From: Mucilaginibacter hurinus
GTDB taxonomy: Bacteria; Bacteroidota; Bacteroidia; Sphingobacteriales; Sphingobacteriaceae
Direction: 5' to 3'
Assembly (NCBI RefSeq): GCF_003324525.1
Contig: NZ_QGDC01000004.1
Span: 248,001 to 312,000 of the forward strand
DNA: 64,000 nt
A program made the position numbers and the translations under genes. Of this stretch, positions 26,682 to 35,595 are shown piece after piece (position 1 is the stretch's first letter; every line of letters starts with the position of its first letter). Under the pieces are notes generated by a model. It was not told the DNA's origin and made no database searches. It saw nothing but the letters and a program-made list of their open reading frames with translations.

Positions 26682-27800
26682 ATGGCAATAACATGTAAAG
26701 CAGCGCTGGCCGACGGCAAAGGCGGTTACCTTATTGATACTATTGAAATTCAGGACCCACAAGATGATGAAGTACTGGTAAAGATAAAGGCTGCCGGCCT
26801 TTGCCATACCGACTGGGATTCGCTTACCTGGGGTAAAGTATTTGTGCTGGGTCACGAAGGTGCCGGTGTAGTTGAAAAAGTTGGCAGCAAGGTTAAACAT
26901 GTTGCCGTTGGCGATAAAGTGCTGCTTAACTGGGCTACACCCTGCGGCAAATGTTTCCAGTGCCAGGAAGGCAACCAAAACATTTGCGAGAATAACTCAC
27001 CTGTTGCTGCTGGCGGTAACGGGTATACACCGGGCCACGCGCATATTGAGGGTACTACTTATAAGGGCAACAACACCGAACGCTCTTTTAATATAGGCAC
27101 TTTAGCCGAATATACATTAGTAAAAGATGTGGCCGTAGTAAAAAACCATTCCGATAAAATGTCATTCCCGGCAGCTGCCATTATAAGCTGCGGCGTGATG
27201 ACGGGTTATGGCTCTGCTGTTAATGTAGCGCAGGTTGCACCGGGTACATCGGTAGTTGTATTAGGCAGTGGCGGCGTAGGTTTAAATACCATACAGGGTG
27301 CAAAGGTTGCCGGGGCAACAAAAATTATCGCTATTGATATTAACCCGCAACGCCTTGAGATGGGATTAAAATTTGGTGCAACGCATACCATTTTGGCCGA
27401 CCGTAATGATACCAACCTGTTAAAAGCCGCCGAGCAGGTTAAAGCGATGACAGACGGCCGTGGTGCCGACTATTGCTTTGAGTGTACCGCTATACCGGCG
27501 CTGGGTGCAGCCCCGCTGGCCATGGTACGCAATGCGGGTAAAGCTGTACAGGTAAGCGGTATTGAGGAAGATTTAACCATTGACATGAAGCTGTTTGAGT
27601 GGGATAAAATATACATCAACCCGCTATACGGCCGCAGCCGTCCGCAGATAGATTTTCCAAGAATAGTTGACCTGTATGAAAAGGGAACCATAATGCTTGA
27701 AGAAATGATAACACGCACCTACCCGATTGAAAATTTAGCCCAGGCTTTTGAGGATATGCTGGCCGGGCGTAATGCAAAAGGTGTAATTGTATTTGATTAA
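26682..27800 (+). CDS. Zinc-dependent alcohol dehydrogenase, class III-like
   Basis: A 372-residue medium-chain dehydrogenase, NAD(P)-dependent. Catalytic zinc ligands are in GLCHTDWDS and GHEGAG, with the third in ISCGVMTGYG. The structural zinc lobe is CGKCFQCQEGNQNIC with four Cys. The Rossmann loop is VVVLGSGGVGLNTIQGAK near residue 190, and the following AIDINPQRLE has the Asp that favours NAD. It resembles class III (glutathione-dependent formaldehyde) dehydrogenases, and the next gene is an esterase of the S-formylglutathione hydrolase type, but glutathione use is unproven. An esterase gene 9 bp downstream is probably co-transcribed. Confidence 0.92.
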   Translation: MAITCKAALADGKGGYLIDTIEIQDPQDDEVLVKIKAAGLCHTDWDSLTWGKVFVLGHEGAGVVEKVGSKVKHVAVGDKVLLNWATPCGKCFQCQEGNQNICENNSPVAAGGNGYTPGHAHIEGTTYKGNNTERSFNIGTLAEYTLVKDVAVVKNHSDKMSFPAAAIISCGVMTGYGSAVNVAQVAPGTSVVVLGSGGVGLNTIQGAKVAGATKIIAIDINPQRLEMGLKFGATHTILADRNDTNLLKAAEQVKAMTDGRGADYCFECTAIPALGAAPLAMVRNAGKAVQVSGIEEDLTIDMKLFEWDKIYINPLYGRSRPQIDFPRIVDLYEKGTIMLEEMITRTYPIENLAQAFEDMLAGRNAKGVIVFD

Positions 27801-27809
27801 ATATAAAGG

Positions 27810-28610
27810 ATGTCTAAATTCAGAACTATTAATTTTTCTACCCACGTTGACGGGCTTGAACATGTGCGGTTTATAACGGCAAAAACACCTAACTTAAAAG
27901 GGCGTGGTGATATATGCGCTTTTATACCCCCCGGCACACAACCGGGCGACAACCTGCCGGTTGCCATACTGATGCATGGGGTATATGGCAGCGCCTGGAA
28001 TTGGGTGTACAACGGCAACGTTCACTTAGCTGCGCTTACCATGATAGAACAGGGTGAAATACCACCTATGATACTTGCCATGCCGTCTGACGGGTTGTGG
28101 GGCGACGGATCGGGCTACCTGCCTCACAATGGTTATAACTTTGAAAAATGGATAACGGAAGATATTTTAAATGCGCTTATTGAAACCGTACCCGGCGCAA
28201 CGGCAGCATCGCCTTTATTTATAGCGGGGCTATCAATGGGTGGTTTTGGCGCATTGCGTATCGGTGCCAAGTATGGCCACCTGTTTAAAGCTATGGCAGG
28301 GCACTCATCTATAACCTCGCTGCCGCAGATGAAGCTCTTTGTTGAAGAAGACCTGGCCGAATATGCTCAGTCTGACAACACGGATGAAGACGTGCTGGCC
28401 ACCGTACTCAAATACAAAGACACTTTACCGCCAATGCGTTTTGATTGCGGCGAAACAGATCTGCTCATTGAATATAACCGTGAACTTCATCAGCAATTAA
28501 CAAACCACAACATCGCGCATAGCTATGCAGAACATCCCGGTGAGCACGAATGGCCATACTGGAGCCAGCATATACAAACTTCGCTTAAGTTTTTTGCTGA
28601 GCAGTTGTAA
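27810..28610 (+). CDS. Alpha/beta-hydrolase, esterase D-like
   Basis: A 266-residue cytoplasmic serine hydrolase of the putative esterase family (esterase D / S-formylglutathione hydrolase / mycolyltransferase fold). The oxyanion region is PVAILMHGVYGSAWNW, the nucleophile elbow is GLSMGGFGALRIG near residue 143, the acid is in DCGETDLL, and the His is in PGEHEWPYW. It follows the dehydrogenase by 9 bp with AAAGG in the gap. In other bacteria a dehydrogenase/esterase pair removes formaldehyde via glutathione, but here other acyl esters are just as possible. A terminator-like inverted repeat begins at its stop codon. Confidence 0.88.
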   Translation: MSKFRTINFSTHVDGLEHVRFITAKTPNLKGRGDICAFIPPGTQPGDNLPVAILMHGVYGSAWNWVYNGNVHLAALTMIEQGEIPPMILAMPSDGLWGDGSGYLPHNGYNFEKWITEDILNALIETVPGATAASPLFIAGLSMGGFGALRIGAKYGHLFKAMAGHSSITSLPQMKLFVEEDLAEYAQSDNTDEDVLATVLKYKDTLPPMRFDCGETDLLIEYNRELHQQLTNHNIAHSYAEHPGEHEWPYWSQHIQTSLKFFAEQL

Positions 28611-28651
28611 TAATTAGCCTTAACAATGTTTACAACTGTCAAGGCTAATTA
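28611..28651. terminator. Bidirectional terminator between convergent genes
   Basis: TAATTAGCCTT (28611-28621) and AAGGCTAATTA (28641-28651) are exact complements around a 19-base loop that itself contains ACA/TGT next to the stem. The right arm overlaps the stop codon of the sialate O-acetylesterase gene (28645-28647), and the left arm directly follows the esterase stop. Confidence 0.75.
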
Positions 28652-30126
28652 CTTATCCACTTATCCGTACGAAAAGGCTCTGCCGGAAGCCCTGCAGAAT
28701 TTTGCAGGTTAGTGACCGGGAAGTTAGTAAACGCATACCGCACCGCCAGTACCGGCATTGGCGTCCCTTCAGGTATTGCCAGTTCCACGATATTGTCGCG
28801 GATAGTCGCAGCGGCCTGGCGAAACACACTATCAGCACCCGCTACATAAAAATGTTGAGCAAGGGGTTTGCCGCCCGCATTTAAACCATTTGACGTACCT
28901 GCAACATACTCAATAATAACCTTATCACCGTTTACTTTATGGCCGGCATACTGCGGGCCTACAGCCTGAATGTTTTTATGACCATACGTTTGGTTTAATG
29001 CCAGCAAGGCAAGTCGCTCGCCTGTTGGCTTCTTGTTTTGCCAGTGTATATGCACTATCTCGTCTATATCCATATTTACCGCCATACCAGTATTTGGCGT
29101 ATGGGTACGCACCAGCATTTGATCTTCCCTGAAACGGGCATAGTCGCTGGCTTTCGGGTCATCGCCCCAGGGGTTTGTAAAAAAGAATTTTGCAGCGTAC
29201 GGGGTCATCTGCACAAAATAAAAAGGCAGCTGTCCCTGGTTAAAAATTGCGCGCCAATCTTTTATCATAGCTGAGTTGAGACGTGTATACATTCCGGGCG
29301 GGTCATTTCGGTTGCCCTCCCCCTGGTCCCACAAAAATCCCTTGACAGCCAGCTTTTTTAGCGGATATATCATCCCGTTATACAATTTCGACACCTTATC
29401 ATGCTTGTAAAACGATTTCAGGGCATCATCACTATCTATCACTTTACGGGCAGTCCACTCCTCGCCGGATGTGGCACCGAGGGCAGACACTACCAAACCG
29501 ATAGGCACATTGATTTCGATATGTACTTTACGAGCAAAAAAGTAAGCAAGCGCACTAAATTTACCTGCATTATCCGGTGTGCATTTATTCCAGAGTGCGT
29601 TATGCTTTAAATTATCCTCAGGCGCGTCTGATCTGCCGTAAGGTATCTTGAAGAGTCTTAAAGCCGGATAATTCGCGGCTGCAATCTCAGCCTTATAATC
29701 GGTTACACCCGGAAAACCCGGAAATGGCGATATGGAATCTATTGGCATTTCCATATTTGATTGCCCGCTGCAAATCCACACATCACCAATCAGGATATTA
29801 TTAAGCCTTATTACCGCGGTATTGACTATATCTTTAACCACGATAATTTGCGCCTTGGTATTTGCGGATGCCGCAGGAATTTTTACCTCCCAAACCCCCT
29901 GGCTATTTGATGTAGCGGCAAACGACTTTCTACTCCAGCTTACCGTCACTTCTATTTTGTGACCGGTAGGTGCCTGCCCCCAAACCGTAAAAGGTTTATC
30001 CCGCTGTACTACCATATTATCACCTAAAACTTTCGATACTGAGAAGGCAACAGAATCCGGTTGCCGGGCCAGGCAATAACTGCCGGTGAGACAAATGATA
30101 GATATTAATAAGTAAAGTCTTTTCAT
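28645..30126 (-). CDS. Sialate O-acetylesterase-like secreted carbohydrate esterase
   Basis: A 493-residue SGNH-fold esterase with a Sec signal peptide (MKRLYLLISIICLTGSYCLA). The nucleophile Ser is in GDVWICSGQSNMEMP near residue 122, a second block is FLWDQGEGN near residue 262, and a catalytic His is expected in the EIVHIHWQNK region near residue 355. Relatives remove O-acetyl groups from sialic acid, xylan or other acetylated sugars. It is divergent from a SusC/SusD pair across a 180-bp region, so it probably deacetylates the glycan imported by that pair. A beta-sandwich N-terminal region (residues 25-115) precedes the catalytic domain, as usual. Confidence 0.9.
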   Translation of the reverse strand: MKRLYLLISIICLTGSYCLARQPDSVAFSVSKVLGDNMVVQRDKPFTVWGQAPTGHKIEVTVSWSRKSFAATSNSQGVWEVKIPAASANTKAQIIVVKDIVNTAVIRLNNILIGDVWICSGQSNMEMPIDSISPFPGFPGVTDYKAEIAAANYPALRLFKIPYGRSDAPEDNLKHNALWNKCTPDNAGKFSALAYFFARKVHIEINVPIGLVVSALGATSGEEWTARKVIDSDDALKSFYKHDKVSKLYNGMIYPLKKLAVKGFLWDQGEGNRNDPPGMYTRLNSAMIKDWRAIFNQGQLPFYFVQMTPYAAKFFFTNPWGDDPKASDYARFREDQMLVRTHTPNTGMAVNMDIDEIVHIHWQNKKPTGERLALLALNQTYGHKNIQAVGPQYAGHKVNGDKVIIEYVAGTSNGLNAGGKPLAQHFYVAGADSVFRQAAATIRDNIVELAIPEGTPMPVLAVRYAFTNFPVTNLQNSAGLPAEPFRTDKWISN

Positions 30127-30180
30127 GCAATTTAAAAGCGTATATCAAATAACCGTTAATTTCCCGACTAATGCAATCGA

Positions 30181-30215
30181 TTTCAATTTTAACGGGTGCA
30201 AAAGTTACATTGAAA
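30181..30215. promoter_or_regulatory. Inverted repeat in SusC/esterase divergent region
   Basis: TTTCAAT and ATTGAAA are exact complements separated by 21 bp, midway between the divergent esterase and SusC genes. Candidate operator for joint control; the arms are short, so chance is possible. Confidence 0.3.
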
Positions 30216-30268
30216 TTCTTTATACAGTATAAATAAGTGACCGGCCTTCTATTATGCCATACAGGTAG

Positions 30269-30276
30269 TATATTTG
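30269..30276 (+). promoter_or_regulatory. Candidate -7 promoter element for SusC
   Basis: TATATTTG fits TAnnTTTG and ends 30 bp before the SusC ATG, which gives a plausible leader. The expected upstream TTTG is not evident. Confidence 0.4.
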
Positions 30277-30306
30277 GCGCTTAATCTTCATCTGTCACAG
30301 TCACTT

Positions 30307-33300
30307 ATGCATAAAAAGCTATTGTTTCTTTTCTTTATACTTCTTTCCGTTTACGATGCAGTTGCACAAAGTACAACTGTGCACGGCATTGTGACTGATG
30401 AAACAGGCGTTGGCATACTGGGTGCAAGTGTATCAGTAAAAGGTACTGCTAACGGTACCGCTACCGATGTAAACGGTATGTACACTTTACGTACTACAAA
30501 CAACGCGGTGTTAAATTTTCATTCCGTTGGCTACCTGCCGCAGGAAATAGCACGCAACACCCGCGACACGATAAACGTTATCCTGCTAACCGATAGCAAA
30601 CAACTTACCGAAGTAGCGGTAACGGCTTTAGGCATTAAGCGCAGTCAAAAATCGATTGGTTATGCTACACAGCAGTTGCGCGGGGAGCAGCTTACCATGA
30701 CAAAAGAACAAAACGTGATAGGTTCGCTCGCCGGAAAAATTGCGGGTGCGCAAGTAATCGGTTCATCCGGTGCCAGTTTGGGCGGTACGCAAAAGATAAA
30801 GCTAAGGGGTATAAACTCACTAAGCGGTGCCGGTGAGCCGCTCATAGTGCTTGACGGCACGCCTATAGCGCAGCAGCATTTTGGCGGAAATGAAAATGGC
30901 GTAGACCTTGGTAATATTTCGCAAGATATCAACCCTGAAGATATTGATAAGATCAGCGTATTAAAAGGCCCTACGGCATCTGCACTTTATGGACTGCGGG
31001 GGCAATACGGGGTAATTCTAATTACTACAAGCAAAGGCACGGTTGGCGATAAAAACATTAAGGTAAGCGTACGCAGTGCTTACACGGTAGACCATATCAT
31101 TAATTTTATGCCGTTGCAGAATATTTACGGCGTGGGTAACAACCAAACCTTTTTAACCCTTGCCAACGGTCAAAAATATGTTAACGGTAATGACGAAAGC
31201 TGGGGCCCTAAGATGGACGGCACCCCTGTACGTATGTTTTACAGCTTTTATCCGCAGGACGCGCAGTACGGGGAGCTAACGCCTTTTGTGCCACAACCGG
31301 ATAACATTAAGAATTACTTTGAAGCCGGCCATAATTTTAACAACGGCATCACCGTTACCGGCGGCGGCGATAACAGCACTTTCCGCCTGAGTTACAACAA
31401 CACCTACATAAAGGGTACCATGCCCAATACGTGGCTGCGCCGTAATAACCTGGCATTGAATACATCACTGGTGCTATCATCTAAATTAACTGTGGGCGCC
31501 AATATAAATTACGCCAACAACAGCGCACAGCGGCCCACGCAGGGCTACCAGGGATCGTTTACCGGGGCAGTACAATGGTTTCAGCGTAACCTGGATGTTA
31601 ACAGGCTGCGCAATTACAGATACCCGGACGGTACCATCCTGAACTGGAATGTAAATCCAAATGCCGAGGGCGTGATCGTAAACAATAAACCCAGCGACTG
31701 GAATAATCCTTTTTTCGACGCGTTTGCCGTATTAAACAACGATAACCGGAACCGGGTATTTGGTGACGTGCACGTAACCTACCAGTTGATGCCGGGTTTA
31801 AAATTGAGTGGTTTTGCGCGGTCAGATTTTTTTACGCAGAATGCGACACACAAAGAGGCTATTGGCGGCAGGCTTAATGATGGCTACTCAGTAATAAAAT
31901 ACCAGAATACCGAAAACAATTACGAATTTTTGGGCCAGTATGATAAGCGTTGGGGCGATGTAACATTTAATGCGATAGTTGGCGCAAACCTGTTAACCCA
32001 GGATTTAACCGGAACCTCCCAAGCTACTGTAGGAGGGCTAACCAGCATTGGAAATTATACGATAGCCGCCTCTGTAGACCGGCCGGTAAGTACATCAGCT
32101 ATTACCCGGAAACAAATTCGCAGTGCCTATGCCATGGGATCCGTTGGCTTTAAAGACACTTATTTTATTGATGCTTCAATTCGTAATGATGTATCATCGT
32201 CATTGCCTGCTAATAATAATTCGTACTGGTATCCTTCGGTGTCGGGTAGCTTCGTGTTCAGCGAACTGTTTAACTGGCGGCCACTGTCCTTCGGAAAACT
32301 AAGAGCCAGTTACGCAATAGCGGGAGCTGATCTTATCCCCTATCAAACCTCGCAGGTTTACCTGCCGGGCTTGCCGTATACATCGCCGACAGGTACTATT
32401 ACAGGTTTAGTAGTTCCAGACCTGCTTAGAAACCCTAATATCAGGCCATCATTTGCCAATTCATTTGAGCTGGGCACAGATCTTAACTTCTTTAACAATC
32501 GCCTGGGTATAGCCCTCACTTATTATAATCAGCAAAATAAAGATCAGATCATCAACCTAACCGTATCAGGCGCCAGCGGCTATGAGCAGGCTGTAGTAAA
32601 TGCCGGCCTTATAGAGAACAAGGGGGTGGAACTATCACTTACCGGGCAGCCCTTTAAAACGAAGCTATTTACCTGGGACGCGACGTTTAACATTGCCCGG
32701 AACAGCAGTATGGTGAAATCCCTGTATCCGGGAATCAATACCTACCAGTTAGCGGTTAATACGTATTCGGGGGTATCGGTTTTTCTTAACTCCATTGTGG
32801 GGCAGCCTTTTGGCAGTCTGGTTGGCCAGGCATATCTGCGCGATGCCGTGACCGGAAAAATATTGCTGGGTACTGATAATATGCCAATAGTTGAAACTAA
32901 CCATAATTTTGGCAGCGTACTGCCGGAGTTTACGGGCGGTTTTCTGAACAACTTCCGTATTGGTAAAGTGAATGTTGGCATTATGATAGATTTTCAAAAG
33001 GGCGGCCAATTTTTTAGCTGGAGTAAGATGCTAGCAGTAAAATCAGGTCAGGCAGCTGAAACGGCCGCATTGAACGACCGTGGCAAAAATGTTCGTGACC
33101 CGCTTGATGAGGGCGGAGGGTATAAAATAACCGGCATATCACAGGCCACCGGGCAGGAGGTTACCGCCTATGTTGACGCCCGTACTTACTTCAGGAACAA
33201 CATTGGCACACGCATATATGAAGAATGGCTTTACGATGCTTCATATATCAGGCTGCGCGAAGTAAGTGTTGGCTATGTTTTTGATGGTGAATTGTTAAAA

Positions 33301-33486
33301 AATACACCATTCAAATCGGCCAAATTTGCGCTTATCGCCCGTAACCCATTAATGATTTGGCAAAAGGCGCCAAAAGGACTTAATCCCGCTGAGTTATCAT
33401 CTGGTGGCGCGCCCATTAGCTGGATAGAGAAAGGTGCGCTGCAAACGGTACGGTCATTCGGCGTTAATTTAAACCTTGCATTCTAA
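30307..33486 (+). CDS. SusC/RagA-family TonB-linked outer membrane protein, first pair
   Basis: A 1059-residue TonB-dependent transporter. It has a signal peptide (MHKKLLFLFFILLSVYDAVAQ), a carboxypeptidase-regulatory-like domain (VHGIVTDETGVGILGASVSV, about residues 24-100), a plug domain with AVTALGIKRSQKSIGY, IAGAQVIGSSGASLGGT and LRGINSLSGAGEPLIVLDGT, and a 22-strand barrel ending in an aromatic C-terminus. There is no N-terminal STN domain, so control by an anti-sigma factor is not indicated, in contrast to the SusC at the window's end. The ATG at 30307 starts the signal peptide; an upstream start at 30274 does not. Works with the SusD 9 bp downstream to import an unknown oligosaccharide. 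Confidence 0.95.
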   Translation: MHKKLLFLFFILLSVYDAVAQSTTVHGIVTDETGVGILGASVSVKGTANGTATDVNGMYTLRTTNNAVLNFHSVGYLPQEIARNTRDTINVILLTDSKQLTEVAVTALGIKRSQKSIGYATQQLRGEQLTMTKEQNVIGSLAGKIAGAQVIGSSGASLGGTQKIKLRGINSLSGAGEPLIVLDGTPIAQQHFGGNENGVDLGNISQDINPEDIDKISVLKGPTASALYGLRGQYGVILITTSKGTVGDKNIKVSVRSAYTVDHIINFMPLQNIYGVGNNQTFLTLANGQKYVNGNDESWGPKMDGTPVRMFYSFYPQDAQYGELTPFVPQPDNIKNYFEAGHNFNNGITVTGGGDNSTFRLSYNNTYIKGTMPNTWLRRNNLALNTSLVLSSKLTVGANINYANNSAQRPTQGYQGSFTGAVQWFQRNLDVNRLRNYRYPDGTILNWNVNPNAEGVIVNNKPSDWNNPFFDAFAVLNNDNRNRVFGDVHVTYQLMPGLKLSGFARSDFFTQNATHKEAIGGRLNDGYSVIKYQNTENNYEFLGQYDKRWGDVTFNAIVGANLLTQDLTGTSQATVGGLTSIGNYTIAASVDRPVSTSAITRKQIRSAYAMGSVGFKDTYFIDASIRNDVSSSLPANNNSYWYPSVSGSFVFSELFNWRPLSFGKLRASYAIAGADLIPYQTSQVYLPGLPYTSPTGTITGLVVPDLLRNPNIRPSFANSFELGTDLNFFNNRLGIALTYYNQQNKDQIINLTVSGASGYEQAVVNAGLIENKGVELSLTGQPFKTKLFTWDATFNIARNSSMVKSLYPGINTYQLAVNTYSGVSVFLNSIVGQPFGSLVGQAYLRDAVTGKILLGTDNMPIVETNHNFGSVLPEFTGGFLNNFRIGKVNVGIMIDFQKGGQFFSWSKMLAVKSGQAAETAALNDRGKNVRDPLDEGGGYKITGISQATGQEVTAYVDARTYFRNNIGTRIYEEWLYDASYIRLREVSVGYVFDGELLKNTPFKSAKFALIARNPLMIWQKAPKGLNPAELSSGGAPISWIEKGALQTVRSFGVNLNLAF

Positions 33487-33495
33487 ACGATTAAC

Positions 33496-34920
33496 ATGAA
33501 ACTATTATACATATATATCAGCGCAATTTTAATAAGCGCGGCTTTGCTGGCCGGCTGTACAAAGTTTAGCGACTCATTAATCAAAGATCCGAATAACGCC
33601 ACAACAGCTTCGGGTATGCAGCTGATAGCGAATGCCGAAATGGCTTTGCCTTCCTTAAGTTCATCACCTTACGGCGTGCATTATCCTCAATACCTGTCAA
33701 ACACCTCGTTTACGGATAATAGCCGCTATACCACCGTGAACTTTAGCTTTTATCCGTTTTATACAGGGCCTTTAACGAACCTTGAAAATGCCATCAACGC
33801 GCAATTAGATGCCAACCAAGGACCTGTGGTAAACCAGTTAGCGGTAGCAAAAATTTTAAAGGCTTACTTTTACTGGCACATGACCGATAGGTGGGGATCG
33901 CTCCCCTATTCGCAAGCGTTGCAGGGCCGCGCCAATTTTACCCCGGCTTATGATAGTCAGCAGCAAATTTACAACTCACTTTTTGCTTTGCTTGATGAAG
34001 CTAACTCCACAATAGTGACAACCAACGGCAATCTAAAAAACGACATTGTTTATAGCGGTGATATACTTAAATGGAAAAAATTAGGCAATACCATCCACCT
34101 GTTAATGGCTTTAAGGTTAAGTAAAGTTGATAATGAAAAAGGTAAAGCTGAATTTAAAAAAGCGCTTAGTAACGGCATTATGACGACTAATAGTGATAAT
34201 CTTGCCTATCCGCATTTAAACGACGCCAATAACGAAAACTACTGGTATAATTCATTTACCCAACTTGGACGTAATTGGTTTGCCGTAAGCAAGCCATTGG
34301 TAGACTACATGCTGCCGCTGAACGACCCGCGACTGCCGGTATTTGCTAATCCTAATACAGCCGGCAATTATGTTGGACTGGAATATGGCAAAGCCGTACC
34401 CAACTCAAGTGATATTGACCAGGTATCGCTGTTGGGCTCGTCACTGCGCAGGCAAAACTCGCCGGTTCATCTGGTAACCTACGGACAGGCTTTGTTTGCC
34501 CTGGCCGAAGCCGCCAAGCTTGGCTGGATTGAAGGCGGCGATGCCGCCGCTAAAACAAATTATAAACTGGCAGTTGAAAATTCTATTGCGCAATGGACGG
34601 GCAGCACTGCCGGAACAGCTGATTTTTTAGCACAGGAAAACGTAAAATATAATGCCGTTAAAGCCCTTGAACAGATTGCCACACAGCGATGGGTGCACCT
34701 GTTTTTACACGGCTACGAGGGCTGGGCAGAATGGCGCCGTACAGGTTACCCCACGTTAGTTGCTGCCCCGGGCGCCAATGGCGACAGGATTCCGCGCCGT
34801 GAAGGCTACCCGACGCAGGAACGCGCCAACAATACAACCAACTACAACCTGGCGGTATCATCTTTCCCCTACGGAGGTGCCGACGATTTGAACACCAGGG
34901 TTTGGTGGGATAAGCCATAA
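33496..34920 (+). CDS. SusD/RagB-family nutrient-binding lipoprotein (SusD_2 type)
   Basis: A 474-residue outer-membrane lipoprotein (lipobox ALLAGC, Cys near 21) with the helical TPR-like SusD fold. KILKAYFYWHMTDRWGSLPYSQAL (in the stretch around residue 125) and the C-terminal RWVHLFLHGYEGWAEWRRTGYP mark the SusD-like group 2. It caps the SusC barrel and binds the glycan outside the cell. It begins 9 bp after SusC in the same transcript. No glycoside hydrolase is adjacent; only the acetylesterase across the promoter hints at an acetylated substrate. Confidence 0.94.
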   Translation: MKLLYIYISAILISAALLAGCTKFSDSLIKDPNNATTASGMQLIANAEMALPSLSSSPYGVHYPQYLSNTSFTDNSRYTTVNFSFYPFYTGPLTNLENAINAQLDANQGPVVNQLAVAKILKAYFYWHMTDRWGSLPYSQALQGRANFTPAYDSQQQIYNSLFALLDEANSTIVTTNGNLKNDIVYSGDILKWKKLGNTIHLLMALRLSKVDNEKGKAEFKKALSNGIMTTNSDNLAYPHLNDANNENYWYNSFTQLGRNWFAVSKPLVDYMLPLNDPRLPVFANPNTAGNYVGLEYGKAVPNSSDIDQVSLLGSSLRRQNSPVHLVTYGQALFALAEAAKLGWIEGGDAAAKTNYKLAVENSIAQWTGSTAGTADFLAQENVKYNAVKALEQIATQRWVHLFLHGYEGWAEWRRTGYPTLVAAPGANGDRIPRREGYPTQERANNTTNYNLAVSSFPYGGADDLNTRVWWDKP

Positions 34921-35015
34921 TTATTAAATTTAGCATCACCATAATAAACCTGATAGATTTATTTTGAGCCTTCAATTAATTCCTCAATCCGTTAAAATAT
35001 TGCAGTATTATAATC

Positions 35016-35576
35016 ATGAATAAAATGACATTATCGCCGCAACAACAAGCAGACTTACTCGCCGTACTTAAGGCACGCTTTGAAAAAAACATGGAACGCC
35101 ATGAGGGCCTTAAATGGGCCGATGTGCAGGCAAAACTTGAAGCAAAGCCCGAAAAACTGTGGTCGCTTAATAGCATGGAAATGACAGAGGGAGAACCCGA
35201 CGTGATTGGCTATGATGAAAAAAGCGGTGAGTTTTTATTTTATGATTGCTCGGCTGAAAGTCCTAAAGGCCGGCGCAGCTTATGTTATGACCGTAAAGCA
35301 CTTGATTCGCGAAAGGAGCATAAGCCGCAAAACAGTGCGATGGATATGGCTGCAGAAATGGGCATTGAGATATTGACCGAAAATCAATACCGTGAAATGC
35401 AACAGTTAGGGGCCTTTGACTTAAAAACATCAAGCTGGATAGCTACTCCTGATAATATAAGAAACCGTGGCGGTGCGTTATTCTGTGACCGGCGTTACGA
35501 CACGGTGTTCGTTTACCATAATGGCGCTGAGTCTTATTACGCCGCGAGAGGCTTTCGCGGAAGTTTATACGTTTAG
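35016..35576 (+). CDS. DUF4256 domain protein
   Basis: A 186-residue soluble protein spanning DUF4256 over its whole length: LLAVLKARFEKNMERHEGL, LWSLNSMEMTEGEPDVIGYD, FLFYDCSAESPKGRRSLCYD and a C-terminal GGALFCDRRYDTVFVYHNGA. Conserved widely in bacteria; function not known. Single gene, convergent with the MFS transporter gene 20 bp away. Confidence 0.92.
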   Translation: MNKMTLSPQQQADLLAVLKARFEKNMERHEGLKWADVQAKLEAKPEKLWSLNSMEMTEGEPDVIGYDEKSGEFLFYDCSAESPKGRRSLCYDRKALDSRKEHKPQNSAMDMAAEMGIEILTENQYREMQQLGAFDLKTSSWIATPDNIRNRGGALFCDRRYDTVFVYHNGAESYYAARGFRGSLYV

Positions 35577-35595
35577 TGAATATTCCCGATCGTCG

